A stretch of 64,000 nucleotides of DNA from Antennarius striatus (taxonomy: Eukaryota; Chordata; Actinopteri; Lophiiformes; Antennariidae), in the NCBI RefSeq assembly GCF_040054535.1, contig NC_090784.1, positions 16,500,001 to 16,564,000 on the forward strand, in the 5' to 3' direction. Within the stretch, counting starts at the first letter, position 1. Each line of letters starts with the position of its first letter. A program made the translations under genes and the position numbers. Of this stretch, positions 17,701 to 27,140 are shown one piece after another. The notes under the pieces are model-generated. The model had not been told where the DNA came from and ran no database searches. It saw only the letters and a list, made by a program, of their open reading frames with translations.

Positions 17701-18176
17701 TTTCAGTTCTGAACTGAAGAAGCCTCTTCAGTTCAAATGTCTTGAAGTTTTTCCTACAAGTTCTACGTGAGTCATTTGTATTTATTTCTTCTTGTCTCAG
17801 TTAAATTGGTTATGTTGGAGTGGAGGACTCAGCCAACCAATAATGCATTTCAATGCTATCTGGCCGTTGGATTCAACATAAAATATAAATATAAAATATC
17901 ACAGTCACACATTGTTTTTACATGTAAAAATGTATAAGTAGAAACAAATTTTTGAGAATTGAGACAGTATCAAAATATATGTAGAAATACTCAAATTCAC
18001 GTGCTACATGTGCAACAGAGATGGAAACTGTGTTGCAGGTGAAACATATGTCCCTGCAATGCCTGATTACATTATATCTGTGCTCCATGTATTTAGCTGG
18101 CTAGAAATACTTTGCTAAAAATTACTGCCCCTTTTCCCCCTATAACTTTCATGCTTTTTGAATTTTGTTTTTTCAG
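14774..18176 (+). other. Probable 5' UTR intron of the znf865-like gene
   Basis: AT-rich sequence with no convincing coding exon. It holds the hairpin/MITE-like segment near 16527-16890. At 17640-17770 is a stretch with TTTATTGAAGACATTTTGCC and repeated CTCTTCAGTTC words that looks like a dispersed fish repeat. Confidence 0.4.
16527..16890. mobile_element. Candidate TA-flanked MITE remnant with internal hairpin
   Basis: A TA dinucleotide precedes CAGTAATCCCTCGC, which resembles termini of fish mariner/pogo-like non-autonomous elements. ATTGCGGTTTG (16574-16584) is inverted as CAAACCGCAAT (16835-16845). An 18-nt near-perfect stem pairs 16640-16657 with 16667-16684 around a 9-nt loop. The right terminus is not clear, so the end coordinate is approximate. 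Confidence 0.5.
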
Positions 18177-18614
18177 CTGTAGGAACGTCTTGGCTGAACA
18201 CGGATGAGGAATCTTAGATGAACAAAAATATCAACGCAGTAACTCTCAGAGGAAACAAGAAGAAGTCTTTTAAACTGCTTCTCAATGAAAAAACTATTCT
18301 AAGCAATTTTTGAAATTAGGTGGAACTCATCTACCTGTTAAAAGGCACTTTTACCCTTTGATCATAAGCTCGTCTTCCTGGCTACCCCACTCTATTTGGA
18401 ATTAGTGGGGGCAGTGGATGATCAACAGGGAGTAGCAGCACCAGTAAATTAGCTTGAAGACAAACTTTAATTGTAAAATGTCCAAATAGATCTGGAAAAA
18501 TAGCCTCACACTTAGGGTGAAGTTTGTCTTTTGCCGCTCAGTGCTGTGATCACTGCTGTCGCTCTTAGCGCTGGAGGTTTGGCCCTTGCACCCCCATGTG
18601 CCAGTGAGTGGGAA
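18177..18614 (+). other. Candidate 5' UTR of the znf865-like coding exon
   Basis: A T-rich acceptor (TTTTTTCAG) ends at 18176 and sequence then runs without a needed splice to the start codon. It contains short upstream ATG frames, for example one near 18203 that stops after five codons. An alternative acceptor, TTTTGCCGCTCAG, ends near 18541. Confidence 0.4.
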
Positions 18615-21600
18615 ATGTTCCAATTTGGAAAATACAATCTGGACATTATAGAGATGTTAAGTGGGCATCAGGCCCACCAGTTCAAAGGCCTTGGTTTAGA
18701 TCGACAACTACAGCATCAACAGCAAGTGCAGCTTCACCAGCATCAACTTCAACAGCAGCAGCAGCAGCAGGCTGAGTCTTCTGGAGCTCTTCTGTCTGGA
18801 CTTGGCTTGGGCCCCCTGCAGGGGTCTAGAGGTAACGCCTTTTCTGATTCTGCCTCCATTTTTGCCAAGATGAGTGCCCCTCCTCCCCCACCTTTACAAC
18901 AACAGCCTTCCTCATCTCAGAGCTCTCGTTCAAAGTCAAGCAAGATGAGCAGCAGCAGCTCAAGCCATTCTTCAGGTTACCCACAGTTCCTGCGCTCTTT
19001 CCACCCGTCTGAGGCAGCACTAGCACAGGACCAGTTACACCCAACTGTAGGCCGCTTTGAGCACTTTACTGGGGGAAGTAGCAGTAGTGTGAGTGCTGGG
19101 GGATTAGGGGGATTAGTAACATCAGCACCTCCACCCCCTCCTCCTCTGCATCCCGGCCTCTCTGTCCCCCAGGCATCATCTGGTCCCTCTTCCTCTCCTT
19201 CCCCTTCAACCTCTGTGGCCACCTCTAATAACCCTCCTAGCAGCAGCAGTGCAGTCAGTTCTTTGGGACACCAGTTGGTTGGGGCCCAGTCTGATGCACG
19301 AAGTCTTCACCAACAATTTAGTTGCATGCTAGCTGCTAATCAGTATTTCCTTTCTGGGGTGCCTGCTAATTCTAGTTTAGAGCAATTTCTTGTTCAACAG
19401 GGAACCCATAATCATTTGGGAATTGGTTTAAGTCAGACAGGTGGGGAGCCTTCTACTAGTCTTGCTTCACCTCCTGCTTTGCATTCTTCTCACTCACATG
19501 GCCACTCCACTCCTCAGGCACAGCAGGGTACACAGCAGCCTTCCCAGCAGCAGCAACTTCCACCTCATACTCTCTCTCATCCACACTCTCATTCTCATCA
19601 TCACCCACTCCACCCAGGCTCCCAGCCCTCATCACTGGGCGGCTTTGACTTCCAGGGCATCCCGGTTCTCTCATCAAATCAGATAGCTTCATTGATGCAG
19701 CAGGAGGCGGGTTTACCTCTACCCTTGCCACTTCATTTATCTTTATCAAAAGATGATGGTAAAGGGGAAAGCAGCGGAGGTGGAAGTAATAGTAGTGGTA
19801 GCACTACCAGCAGTAGGAGGAAGAAAGCAATGGCCGGCTATTTACCCCAGAGAAAATCTGATACTACAAGTAATAGCAGCAGCCATGGTCACAGCAGCCA
19901 AAGTGGTAATCCTAGCACGACTAGTAATGGTGGCGGTCTTGGTCATGGTCAGCCCCCATCTTTAATTGGGAGTGGAGTTGGTATGTCAAATATGGGTGGA
20001 GACCCATCATCACTTCTTGTCTCATCATCTTCATCCTCATCTGTAGTTTCCTCCTCCTCCTCCTCTGCTCCCTCTTCCACTGCTGCCTCAGTATTGGTTA
20101 CTAATGAGTCTCACCTTTCTAAATCTGCTAACCAGAGCTCAATGCAACCTAACCCCACAGAGTCTGATTCAGAGCCCATTTATAGTTGTGGAGATTGTGG
20201 CAAAAGCTTTCCTCACCTTTCAAGTCTTCGTAGGCATATGCGCATGCATGAGCCAACCACAGCAGGTACTAGTAATACTAGCACTACTGGCCCTAACCCT
20301 ATTCACATTAAAACACAATCTGACCCAAGCCTTCCCCATTCGACCCAAGAAACCCAGGTCCCAACCAATTCTTGTCCTAGCCCAGATAAAACATTTAATT
20401 GCCCAGAATGTGGGAAAAGCTTTAAGAAAAAAGGCCATCTCCTGCAACATGGTGTTATACACTCTTCAGCCCGCCCGTATGGTTGCTCCACCTGCTCTCG
20501 GGCTTTTAATCGTAGAGAGTCGCTGACGCGTCATGAGAAGATACATGAGGAAAAGCCATTCCGATGTCCTGCCTGTGGTCGTGCCTTCCGAGAGAGCACA
20601 TCTCTACTCAACCACGCTGCCTCAGGCACTTGCGGCAAGCCAGGTAGGGGACCCAAACAAAGGGGCTGCAAGACAGGAACTGATGAGGACAGAGTCGGGG
20701 GAGGGGGTGGAGGAGGTAATGGAGGAGGGGGAACTTATCAGAGCAATAGAGGGGTTATTTATGGGAAAACTGAGGAAGAAGATGGTGTAATCATTGTGGG
20801 TGAAGGAGAACCAAAATCAAGTATAGGATGTGATGGTCTGTTTCAGTCTGGAAGGGGAGGGAATTCAAATGACAGGGACAGAACAGATGGTAAATACCCC
20901 ACTGACTACTCTCGGAATCGTTACACAGGCTACCATGATGACCATCGTTCTCAAGGTAATCCATCTCCATGCTACTCTGGTGCCTCCCCCTGTGGAAGTG
21001 GGATGGTGGGCCCAGCTCTGAGAAAGGCACCCCTGGCCCCAACACTGCATCCACATTCACAGAGCCACAGCCAGCACCATCATCAGCAGCAACAACCCCA
21101 CCTGCCCCTTTCTTCTCTACTGGATGACTCGGAGGATGATGTCACTAGCTCTGTTAATAATGCAATCTCTGCCATAACTGCAGCTAGTAACAGTGGAAAT
21201 AGAGGGGATGATAGGGGCGACATCATAGGAGGTCTACTAGGTGGTCTTGGTTTAGGTCCTCTGGGCTCACCCTCATCAACATCTGGTATGGATAAGAATT
21301 TCAGAGGTGTGGGGAGTCAGGAGGCTATGAGCGGTAACCCACAAAATCCTGCTGCTAAGCCAAAACGTCCCCGCAAACCCAGAGCTAAAAAAGATCCTGC
21401 ACCTGATGGACAACCCCCCAAACGTAGGCAATACACCCCCAGAATGGGTCCCAGTGGGCTCCCACGCACACACCTGTGCAGTGTCTGTGGTAAGGGTTTT
21501 GCACGTCGTGAGACATTACGCAGACATGACCGCATCCATACTGGCGAAAAACCTCATCACTGCACTGTTTGTGGGAAGTATTTTAGAGAGGCATTTCACC

Positions 21601-23300
21601 TCAGCAAGCATCAAACCGTACACTCGGGGGCAAAAAATTACAAATGCAGCATCTGTGGCAAAGAGTTTGGCTACTCCCAGAGCCTCAGGCGGCACAGCAA
21701 ACTCCACCAGAAAGGGGAACTTGAAGAGGTACCCACTACACCAGCTACAGAGAACCTTAACAGCTTTAACCCCAACCCTCAATGTAGCATAGCCCAAGAG
21801 AGGAGCCAGAACCAAGCGCCAAGCACCTCCTCCTATTACTACTCTCAAGATGTCAAGCCTCAAGACACCAACCCCCAGCCACAGCCTCCAGCTCCTCCCC
21901 AACCTCAACCACCGCCCCAAACTCCACCTCGACTCTACACTTGTGCTATATGTTGGAAGTCATTCCGCCATCACTTCCATCTGACTGCCCATCATCAAAC
22001 GGTTCACGAAGGTGGGGGTGAGAAGCTGTTCTGCTGTGAGGTATGCGGGAAAGCATTTGCTTACTCTAATAGCCTCACCCGACATAGGCAATCGCAGCAC
22101 GGCATGACACGCACTGAATCGTCTAATCCACAAGAAGGCAGCAGTGGGTCTGGAGACAACAGAGGTGGGAGTGATGTTAATCAGTCTGCATCAGAGAGTG
22201 AGGCTGCTACCAATGCCCTGCTACAGATGGCTCCTTCCACAGAAAGCCATGGAGGGCAGAGTCTTAGTGTTGTTACCCATAGTCACCAACAGGCACCCCC
22301 GCAACCACCAGCTGGTTACTCTCCACTCTTTTACGATGCTGCCCATTCTTCAGCATCTAATGCTCCATCTTACTCACAGCCGTTGCCCCCAAACTCTACA
22401 ATCATGGCCCCCCAGCACCCACATTCCCCTGCTGGGGTGAAAGGAGAGCACATATATCCAGCTGGATCCCGTAGCCGTACGCTGCACACGACAGCCCCTT
22501 TCCAGCCCCTCACGGAACTGCCCACCACTGAACATCATCATCTGCATCATCATCATCATCACTCCCACCATCACCCTCATCATCAGTCAGGTACTCAGTC
22601 CCAACAGCACCTTGACTGCAGCATCCAGTCGTCAAACGATGACATGAGACGACACAAGAAGAAAAAAAAAAAGTCCAACAGGAGAGAATGGAGGGAAAAT
22701 AAATGGGAATTCCAAGATTTAGTCAGATTTGATGGAAGTAAAAGGAAGAAAAAGATAAGTTGTACGATTAGAGGGCAGTTGAATAAAAAACAAGGCTCTC
22801 TTCGTTTAACAATTAGGCGAGGAGGAGGATCAGGTGGTGGCGGGTATAAGCTTGTCAACACTGGGGGATTGAAGGTGCAGATACTATCATCTCTAAAAGT
22901 CCCAGTCAAGCGTTTTGGCTGTCCTATATGCCCCAATTCTGTGTTTTCCCGTAAAGCAGGACTGCTAGTCCACATGGCAGTAAAACACCCACATAAAGCC
23001 TTGACCACACAGGAGCGGTTAAGGTGCGTGGTGTGTGGGAAGCAGTCTCACAGTCCTTTGACAGCCTTCAGCCATCGGGCCTCCCATCGTGCCAGAGGGA
23101 CGTTCTCCTGCAAGCGTTGCTCGATTCGCTTCTGGAATGCAATGCTTCTCCGCAGGCACAAGGTGTCCTGCCGCCGTAGGGCTAAAGGACTACAACGAGG
23201 AGATGCTAAAATGCTGAAGCTTTCAAAGAGAAAAGGAGAGAGACAGACCCAAGAAAGTCAGGGGCCGATGCCATACATACAGGGACCATACAAATACTAA
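18615..23300 (+). CDS. znf865: Large multi-C2H2 zinc-finger protein, znf865-like, single coding exon
   Basis: 1561 residues from ATG 18615 (purine at -3), the first ATG in this frame; the open frame extends upstream without one. The N-terminus, MFQFGKYNLDIIEMLSGHQ, is followed by long Gln-, Ser-, His- and Pro-rich tracts. About twelve C2H2 or C2H2-like fingers form clusters: near 523, then 594-670 (the fourth is degenerate), 953-1031 (three, with TGEKP-type linkers), 1108-1162 (two) and three atypical ones at about 1434-1525 after a basic KKKKKK region. Spacer regions are low-complexity and unlikely to fold. Proteins of this class bind DNA in the nucleus, but no target can be read here. The znf865 name rests on the FQ-Y-D-E-L N-terminal pattern and on znf524 and shisa7 in the same window, as on human 19q13.42; human ZNF865 has more fingers, so the orthology is tentative. 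Confidence 0.7.
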   Translation: MFQFGKYNLDIIEMLSGHQAHQFKGLGLDRQLQHQQQVQLHQHQLQQQQQQQAESSGALLSGLGLGPLQGSRGNAFSDSASIFAKMSAPPPPPLQQQPSSSQSSRSKSSKMSSSSSSHSSGYPQFLRSFHPSEAALAQDQLHPTVGRFEHFTGGSSSSVSAGGLGGLVTSAPPPPPPLHPGLSVPQASSGPSSSPSPSTSVATSNNPPSSSSAVSSLGHQLVGAQSDARSLHQQFSCMLAANQYFLSGVPANSSLEQFLVQQGTHNHLGIGLSQTGGEPSTSLASPPALHSSHSHGHSTPQAQQGTQQPSQQQQLPPHTLSHPHSHSHHHPLHPGSQPSSLGGFDFQGIPVLSSNQIASLMQQEAGLPLPLPLHLSLSKDDGKGESSGGGSNSSGSTTSSRRKKAMAGYLPQRKSDTTSNSSSHGHSSQSGNPSTTSNGGGLGHGQPPSLIGSGVGMSNMGGDPSSLLVSSSSSSSVVSSSSSSAPSSTAASVLVTNESHLSKSANQSSMQPNPTESDSEPIYSCGDCGKSFPHLSSLRRHMRMHEPTTAGTSNTSTTGPNPIHIKTQSDPSLPHSTQETQVPTNSCPSPDKTFNCPECGKSFKKKGHLLQHGVIHSSARPYGCSTCSRAFNRRESLTRHEKIHEEKPFRCPACGRAFRESTSLLNHAASGTCGKPGRGPKQRGCKTGTDEDRVGGGGGGGNGGGGTYQSNRGVIYGKTEEEDGVIIVGEGEPKSSIGCDGLFQSGRGGNSNDRDRTDGKYPTDYSRNRYTGYHDDHRSQGNPSPCYSGASPCGSGMVGPALRKAPLAPTLHPHSQSHSQHHHQQQQPHLPLSSLLDDSEDDVTSSVNNAISAITAASNSGNRGDDRGDIIGGLLGGLGLGPLGSPSSTSGMDKNFRGVGSQEAMSGNPQNPAAKPKRPRKPRAKKDPAPDGQPPKRRQYTPRMGPSGLPRTHLCSVCGKGFARRETLRRHDRIHTGEKPHHCTVCGKYFREAFHLSKHQTVHSGAKNYKCSICGKEFGYSQSLRRHSKLHQKGELEEVPTTPATENLNSFNPNPQCSIAQERSQNQAPSTSSYYYSQDVKPQDTNPQPQPPAPPQPQPPPQTPPRLYTCAICWKSFRHHFHLTAHHQTVHEGGGEKLFCCEVCGKAFAYSNSLTRHRQSQHGMTRTESSNPQEGSSGSGDNRGGSDVNQSASESEAATNALLQMAPSTESHGGQSLSVVTHSHQQAPPQPPAGYSPLFYDAAHSSASNAPSYSQPLPPNSTIMAPQHPHSPAGVKGEHIYPAGSRSRTLHTTAPFQPLTELPTTEHHHLHHHHHHSHHHPHHQSGTQSQQHLDCSIQSSNDDMRRHKKKKKKSNRREWRENKWEFQDLVRFDGSKRKKKISCTIRGQLNKKQGSLRLTIRRGGGSGGGGYKLVNTGGLKVQILSSLKVPVKRFGCPICPNSVFSRKAGLLVHMAVKHPHKALTTQERLRCVVCGKQSHSPLTAFSHRASHRARGTFSCKRCSIRFWNAMLLRRHKVSCRRRAKGLQRGDAKMLKLSKRKGERQTQESQGPMPYIQGPYKY

Positions 23301-24350
23301 GCATCGTATCTGAAAAACGAGTGGCCTGCAAGAGGGATATTTTGAGTTTTAAAATGGGAAGGATAGAAAAAAGGGACTTGGATGACACGTTCTGTCTGAG
23401 CAGAATTTGCCTCACGTCTCTGTTGGCGTCCACTCTGCTGACTATTAGATTAAGTGTTTTAACAACTACTGTAGAGCATCCTACACAGTACACCAGAAAA
23501 TCTTCCAGATTATATTGGAAGGTGTTTTCAAAGACGTGACTGTTTTCATAGGTTCATTAACCCCTTAAGTGCATTGACACTATGCTTGGCTGACACTGTG
23601 CAGTTACTAGACAAGTTTAGGTGAAATGACCTGCTAATGTATCTCTTTTACCCATTACTAGAATCCCTGCTACACATCTTGCTGTATGATAAATGTCTCT
23701 GCTGTGTATTTTTGTCTTGTTGTTGTTGACTTAGAGGCTCTGAGGATTTTTTAAAATGTAAAGTGCATTTATTAGGAATAGGGATTTGGGGACAAAGACA
23801 TTTGTTGATAGTTTGTCAGTGCATGTTTGTTCTCTGGTAAAGTTTTTTGCTGAGGTTGTGAAATCACTCCTACAGTATGTGACGGTTTATTCAATATATC
23901 CCCGAAAATTTGTAGTGTTAAATACTATATTTTAAAGTTGCTCTATACTCCCTAGTGATTTAATCACTTAGATGAAGGTTGCTGGTAATTAGCATTACAA
24001 GGATTCCTCTCCTGCCAAAATTAATAAAAGTACAAAAAGCCTTGCCTAGTATGTTCACTTTGCTTCAATTATTTGAGATATTCCTAGCTTTTATACCAAG
24101 CAATTGAATCCAGGTTAAACAAGTGGACTGTAACACATGTTTATCTTATGTTATTTGTATGCTCTTTTTAGCAGTGATTATTTCTACAGTACTTCATGGC
24201 GTGTTAAAGACAAGGACCTATATGATAATAAAAACAAATGTAGTATTCCATGTATTTATGTGTAACCCAATCAGTCTTCATGCCAATCTTATACTACTTA
24301 CCTTTTACTTTTTGCTGATTTGCAATCATGTTCTTACTGTCATGCTTTTT

Positions 24351-24461
24351 TTTCTTTGAAAGAAAAATGAGTTTTAATTAAGTACATCGTGTCACTTTAT
24401 TCTCACATGAAATATTCATACCCCTTGTCAAGCCTTGTTTTTTTTTTTTCTTTGAAAGAAA
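24351..24461 (+). repeat. Duplicated 15-nt near-palindrome in the znf865-like 3' UTR
   Basis: TTTCTTTGAAAGAAA occurs at 24351-24365 and again at 24447-24461, each preceded by a T run. Each copy can fold on itself, and the two can pair with each other. Confidence 0.8.
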
Positions 24462-24532
24462 AAAGTTAGTTTGAGTAGATTTCTATCACATTATTTACTG
24501 AGAACTTGGTAGTTGATTATATTTCAGCAATG

Positions 24533-24538
24533 AATAAA
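24533..24538 (+). terminator. Candidate poly(A) signal of the znf865-like gene
   Basis: AATAAA about 1.2 kb after the stop codon. A second one lies at 24947-24952. Which is used cannot be told. Confidence 0.3.
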
Positions 24539-25638
24539 CCTTAAGTGTAATCATGTGTTTTCTCTCATTTCACATTGAAAATTAACCATCAATATCCAGA
24601 CGAGACACGCTTTTCTTGGTAAAAATTACAAAGAAAATTTACAAATATATTTAACTTATATAACTTATTTGTCACTTTTTTATTACATTAACATCATGAT
24701 ATAATATTGCATTTCTTAAGCTCGGTATTTTTGCCCAAATTAATAAATGTGATTTCACACAATCCCAGTCTGACAAGAGTAAGTGACTGACTTGTCACTC
24801 CTTGCTCCACAAGATGGCAGTAGGCAAATCACTTGCATGGTAATCTTGGCCTGGTGAGGATGAATGTTAGTCACATGGATTTTGCACTGATAGGGGCTGG
24901 ACTGGAGACACTGATAGTTGTGTAGCTGGTTGTTGTTTACTACTTCAATAAAGCCTCATACCAGAATACTTGAGCCCCATATGGTAGTTCCTCTGAATGC
25001 TTAAGAGTGAAATTCAAGTATAATTCTTCATTTGTGATGACTAAATTCAGTGCTTTGGAAAATCTGAAATTGTTCAAAATAGTTTACATGCATTTACATA
25101 CATTCACTGTCACAAACCACCATGTCCCTTATGTGATTTTGGTAGTGTTTTTGCACAAAAGAGATGAAATTAAGGTCACAGGCGCATGTGTGTCAACAAT
25201 GACATTGGTAATAAAATCCATCTGCATATAAGCTTTGATAATTCAGGCAGTGAGGATACAATTGAAAACGGTTTTGCAATCTTGGCTGTAAAAATATTTG
25301 TAAAAAAAAAAAAAAAAAAGAGAAAAAAGAAATAGTAAACAGTTAAAGGAAGGGGCCCACAACCTCTGTCACCCACAATATTGATTTACTTTTCATTTGG
25401 GTTCTTTATTGTTCCTTTGATTTGAGATGGGATCACTCCAGTCTGTCTTGTGTTAACATGTCGACTCCCCCCCCCCCTGAAAATAAATAAATAAATAAAG
25501 GCGCTCGCTGCCTTCCATGTGCTCTGCGACTGTACAGTAGACCAGACGAGCCTCGCGCTTTCTGCATTTCGAACTGCTCTCACGCGGCAGTGGCATGCAC
25601 GGGGGGAATCTGAGCAGGCGGATTCGACCCATTTCTAT

Positions 25639-26218
25639 CCAATCAGCGCTCATCGTGGGCGGAGCGACAAGTTTCCGAAGCCAATCAGAAGCTTAGCCGC
25701 GAGCGACAGGCCTAGTCTCCGCGTGCCTCCTACACGTGAGTGGGAACAGCTATTGTACACCGGGAGGCAACGTGCTGAAGCGTTCCTCTCCGAGAAAAAA
25801 AAAAAAAAAAAACGACTCTCACGTTTTCGGTGGATTACAAGCAAACTGGGAAAGCCACGCTGTACAACTTGGTCTTTGCAGAAAGACTAAAATTATGCTC
25901 AGATACAGATTGAGGCACCGAGATAGTGATCCTAAGCAGAATTAGATAAACTATTTGTGTTAATTCATTAGGATATAAGCTAGTTTATTTTCTGTGATTA
26001 TTCTAAAACTCAGTTTATCCACAGTTAGAACTAAAATACAAATTAATCAGCAAACTCCACTTGGATAGCAGGCAAAACAAGCCGCCCGTTCGCCTCGAAG
26101 TCTGGCACGGGGGGGGGGTAGGTGTGTCTCATAAATAATAAGCAAGGCTTAAGATGTCTGGTAGGCCACGCCCCCTCACGCCTCACTCGCTTGTTCTGCG
26201 AGGTGTGACGTCACGTGA
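25639..26218 (+). promoter_or_regulatory. dbp promoter region with CCAAT, GC box, E-boxes and CRE
   Basis: Two CCAATCAG boxes (25639 and 25681) flank a GGGCGG (25657). A canonical CACGTG E-box is at 25733-25738. At 26206-26218 a full CRE, TGACGTCA, overlaps a second CACGTG (26212-26217). Mammalian Dbp is directly driven by CLOCK:BMAL1 through such E-boxes, which fits this layout. The start of transcription is inferred, not seen. Confidence 0.6.
26206..26218 (+). promoter_or_regulatory. Overlapping CRE and E-box, TGACGTCACGTGA
   Basis: The palindromic CRE (26206-26213) shares two bases with the palindromic E-box (26212-26217). The pair could bind CREB/ATF or PAR/bZIP factors and bHLH clock factors competitively; this is inference from consensus only. 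Confidence 0.6.
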
Positions 26219-26237
26219 ACTACCCGTGTCCGTTCCA

Positions 26238-26240
<3 letters not shown>

Positions 26241-26268
<28 letters not shown>

Positions 26269-26314
26269 CGGAGAGGACGTTCGGTCGTGTGTGTGTGTGT
26301 GTGTGTGTGTGTGT
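26241..26314. repeat. (GA)14 then (GT)14 microsatellites near the dbp transcription start
   Basis: GA run 26241-26268 and GT run 26287-26314, just downstream of the CRE/E-box and probably inside the 5' UTR. Confidence 0.9.
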
Positions 26315-26865
26315 CGCACAGCCCCAAACAGAGACTCGAGCTCGTGCGCCCGTGACCGGATCCACCGGATGCACAAAAAACGCACCGACAGAGAAAGGGG
26401 AAACGACCCCTCCTCCCCCCACGACGGACAGAAGACCGCGACAGCAGCGAAGAGAAACACCAATGCAACTTGTCATCTGACCAACACGGTCACTGGGCTC
26501 GTCGTTGTTTTCCCTGCATACTCTTTAGATTCGTTTTTTTTTTTTTTTGCCTTCTTTAAACGGAGATTAGCTGGTTTATTTTTTATTTTTATTTTTTTTA
26601 CTAATTCTTTATCTTACTTTGTAAGTTTTAGTTGAAACGTTTCCGTGTCCGTACAGTCTGTGGATTTCACTTTATTTCACACCTCTGCACTTTATTATGT
26701 GCAGTATTCTTACTCAGATGGTCTGAGTGTTCCTCCCACACTTGTTCTCTGGGAACAACAACTACATCTGCTGATCAGCTTGAAATATGTTCATCTGCAA
26801 TGGAATATTTTGAGGAAAATATTACTGCAAGGACCTAAGGAACACTCCATAAGTACAAGTGAAAG
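26315..26865 (+). other. Candidate 5' noncoding exon of dbp
   Basis: The segment ends in a strong donor (GAAAG|GTAAGAG at 26865/26866). The next acceptor, a C13 tract plus AG, opens an exon at 27024 that carries the dbp start codon. The 5' limit is unknown. Confidence 0.45.
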
Positions 26866-27140
26866 GTAAGAGTGCTTTTTGTTTTAACATATGTTGTCCA
26901 AATAGAATGAAACTGTCTAATCAATACTCAAGCTTTGCATTGCAATTACGCTTCAGTGGTTGCTTTATCCAGCGTGGACATTTCTGAAAACTGTTTTTTT
27001 ACCCTCTACCCCCCCCCCCCCAGCCCTCCTACTCACTCGCGCGCAGTCAGCCAGCACCCTATTGGTAGGTACTTGGTCAGCTCGCCACGCCCCTTCAAGT
27101 GCCCCCGGGTGTCACTCTGCAAACCCCAATCGGGTCCAAG

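Noticed and set aside
18531-18614. N-terminal extension of the zinc-finger protein from 18531
   Set aside because: That position is TTG, not ATG; the first in-frame ATG is 18615.
26176-26480. Frames on both strands across the dbp promoter repeats
   Set aside because: They arise from GA and GT microsatellites and CpG-rich DNA.
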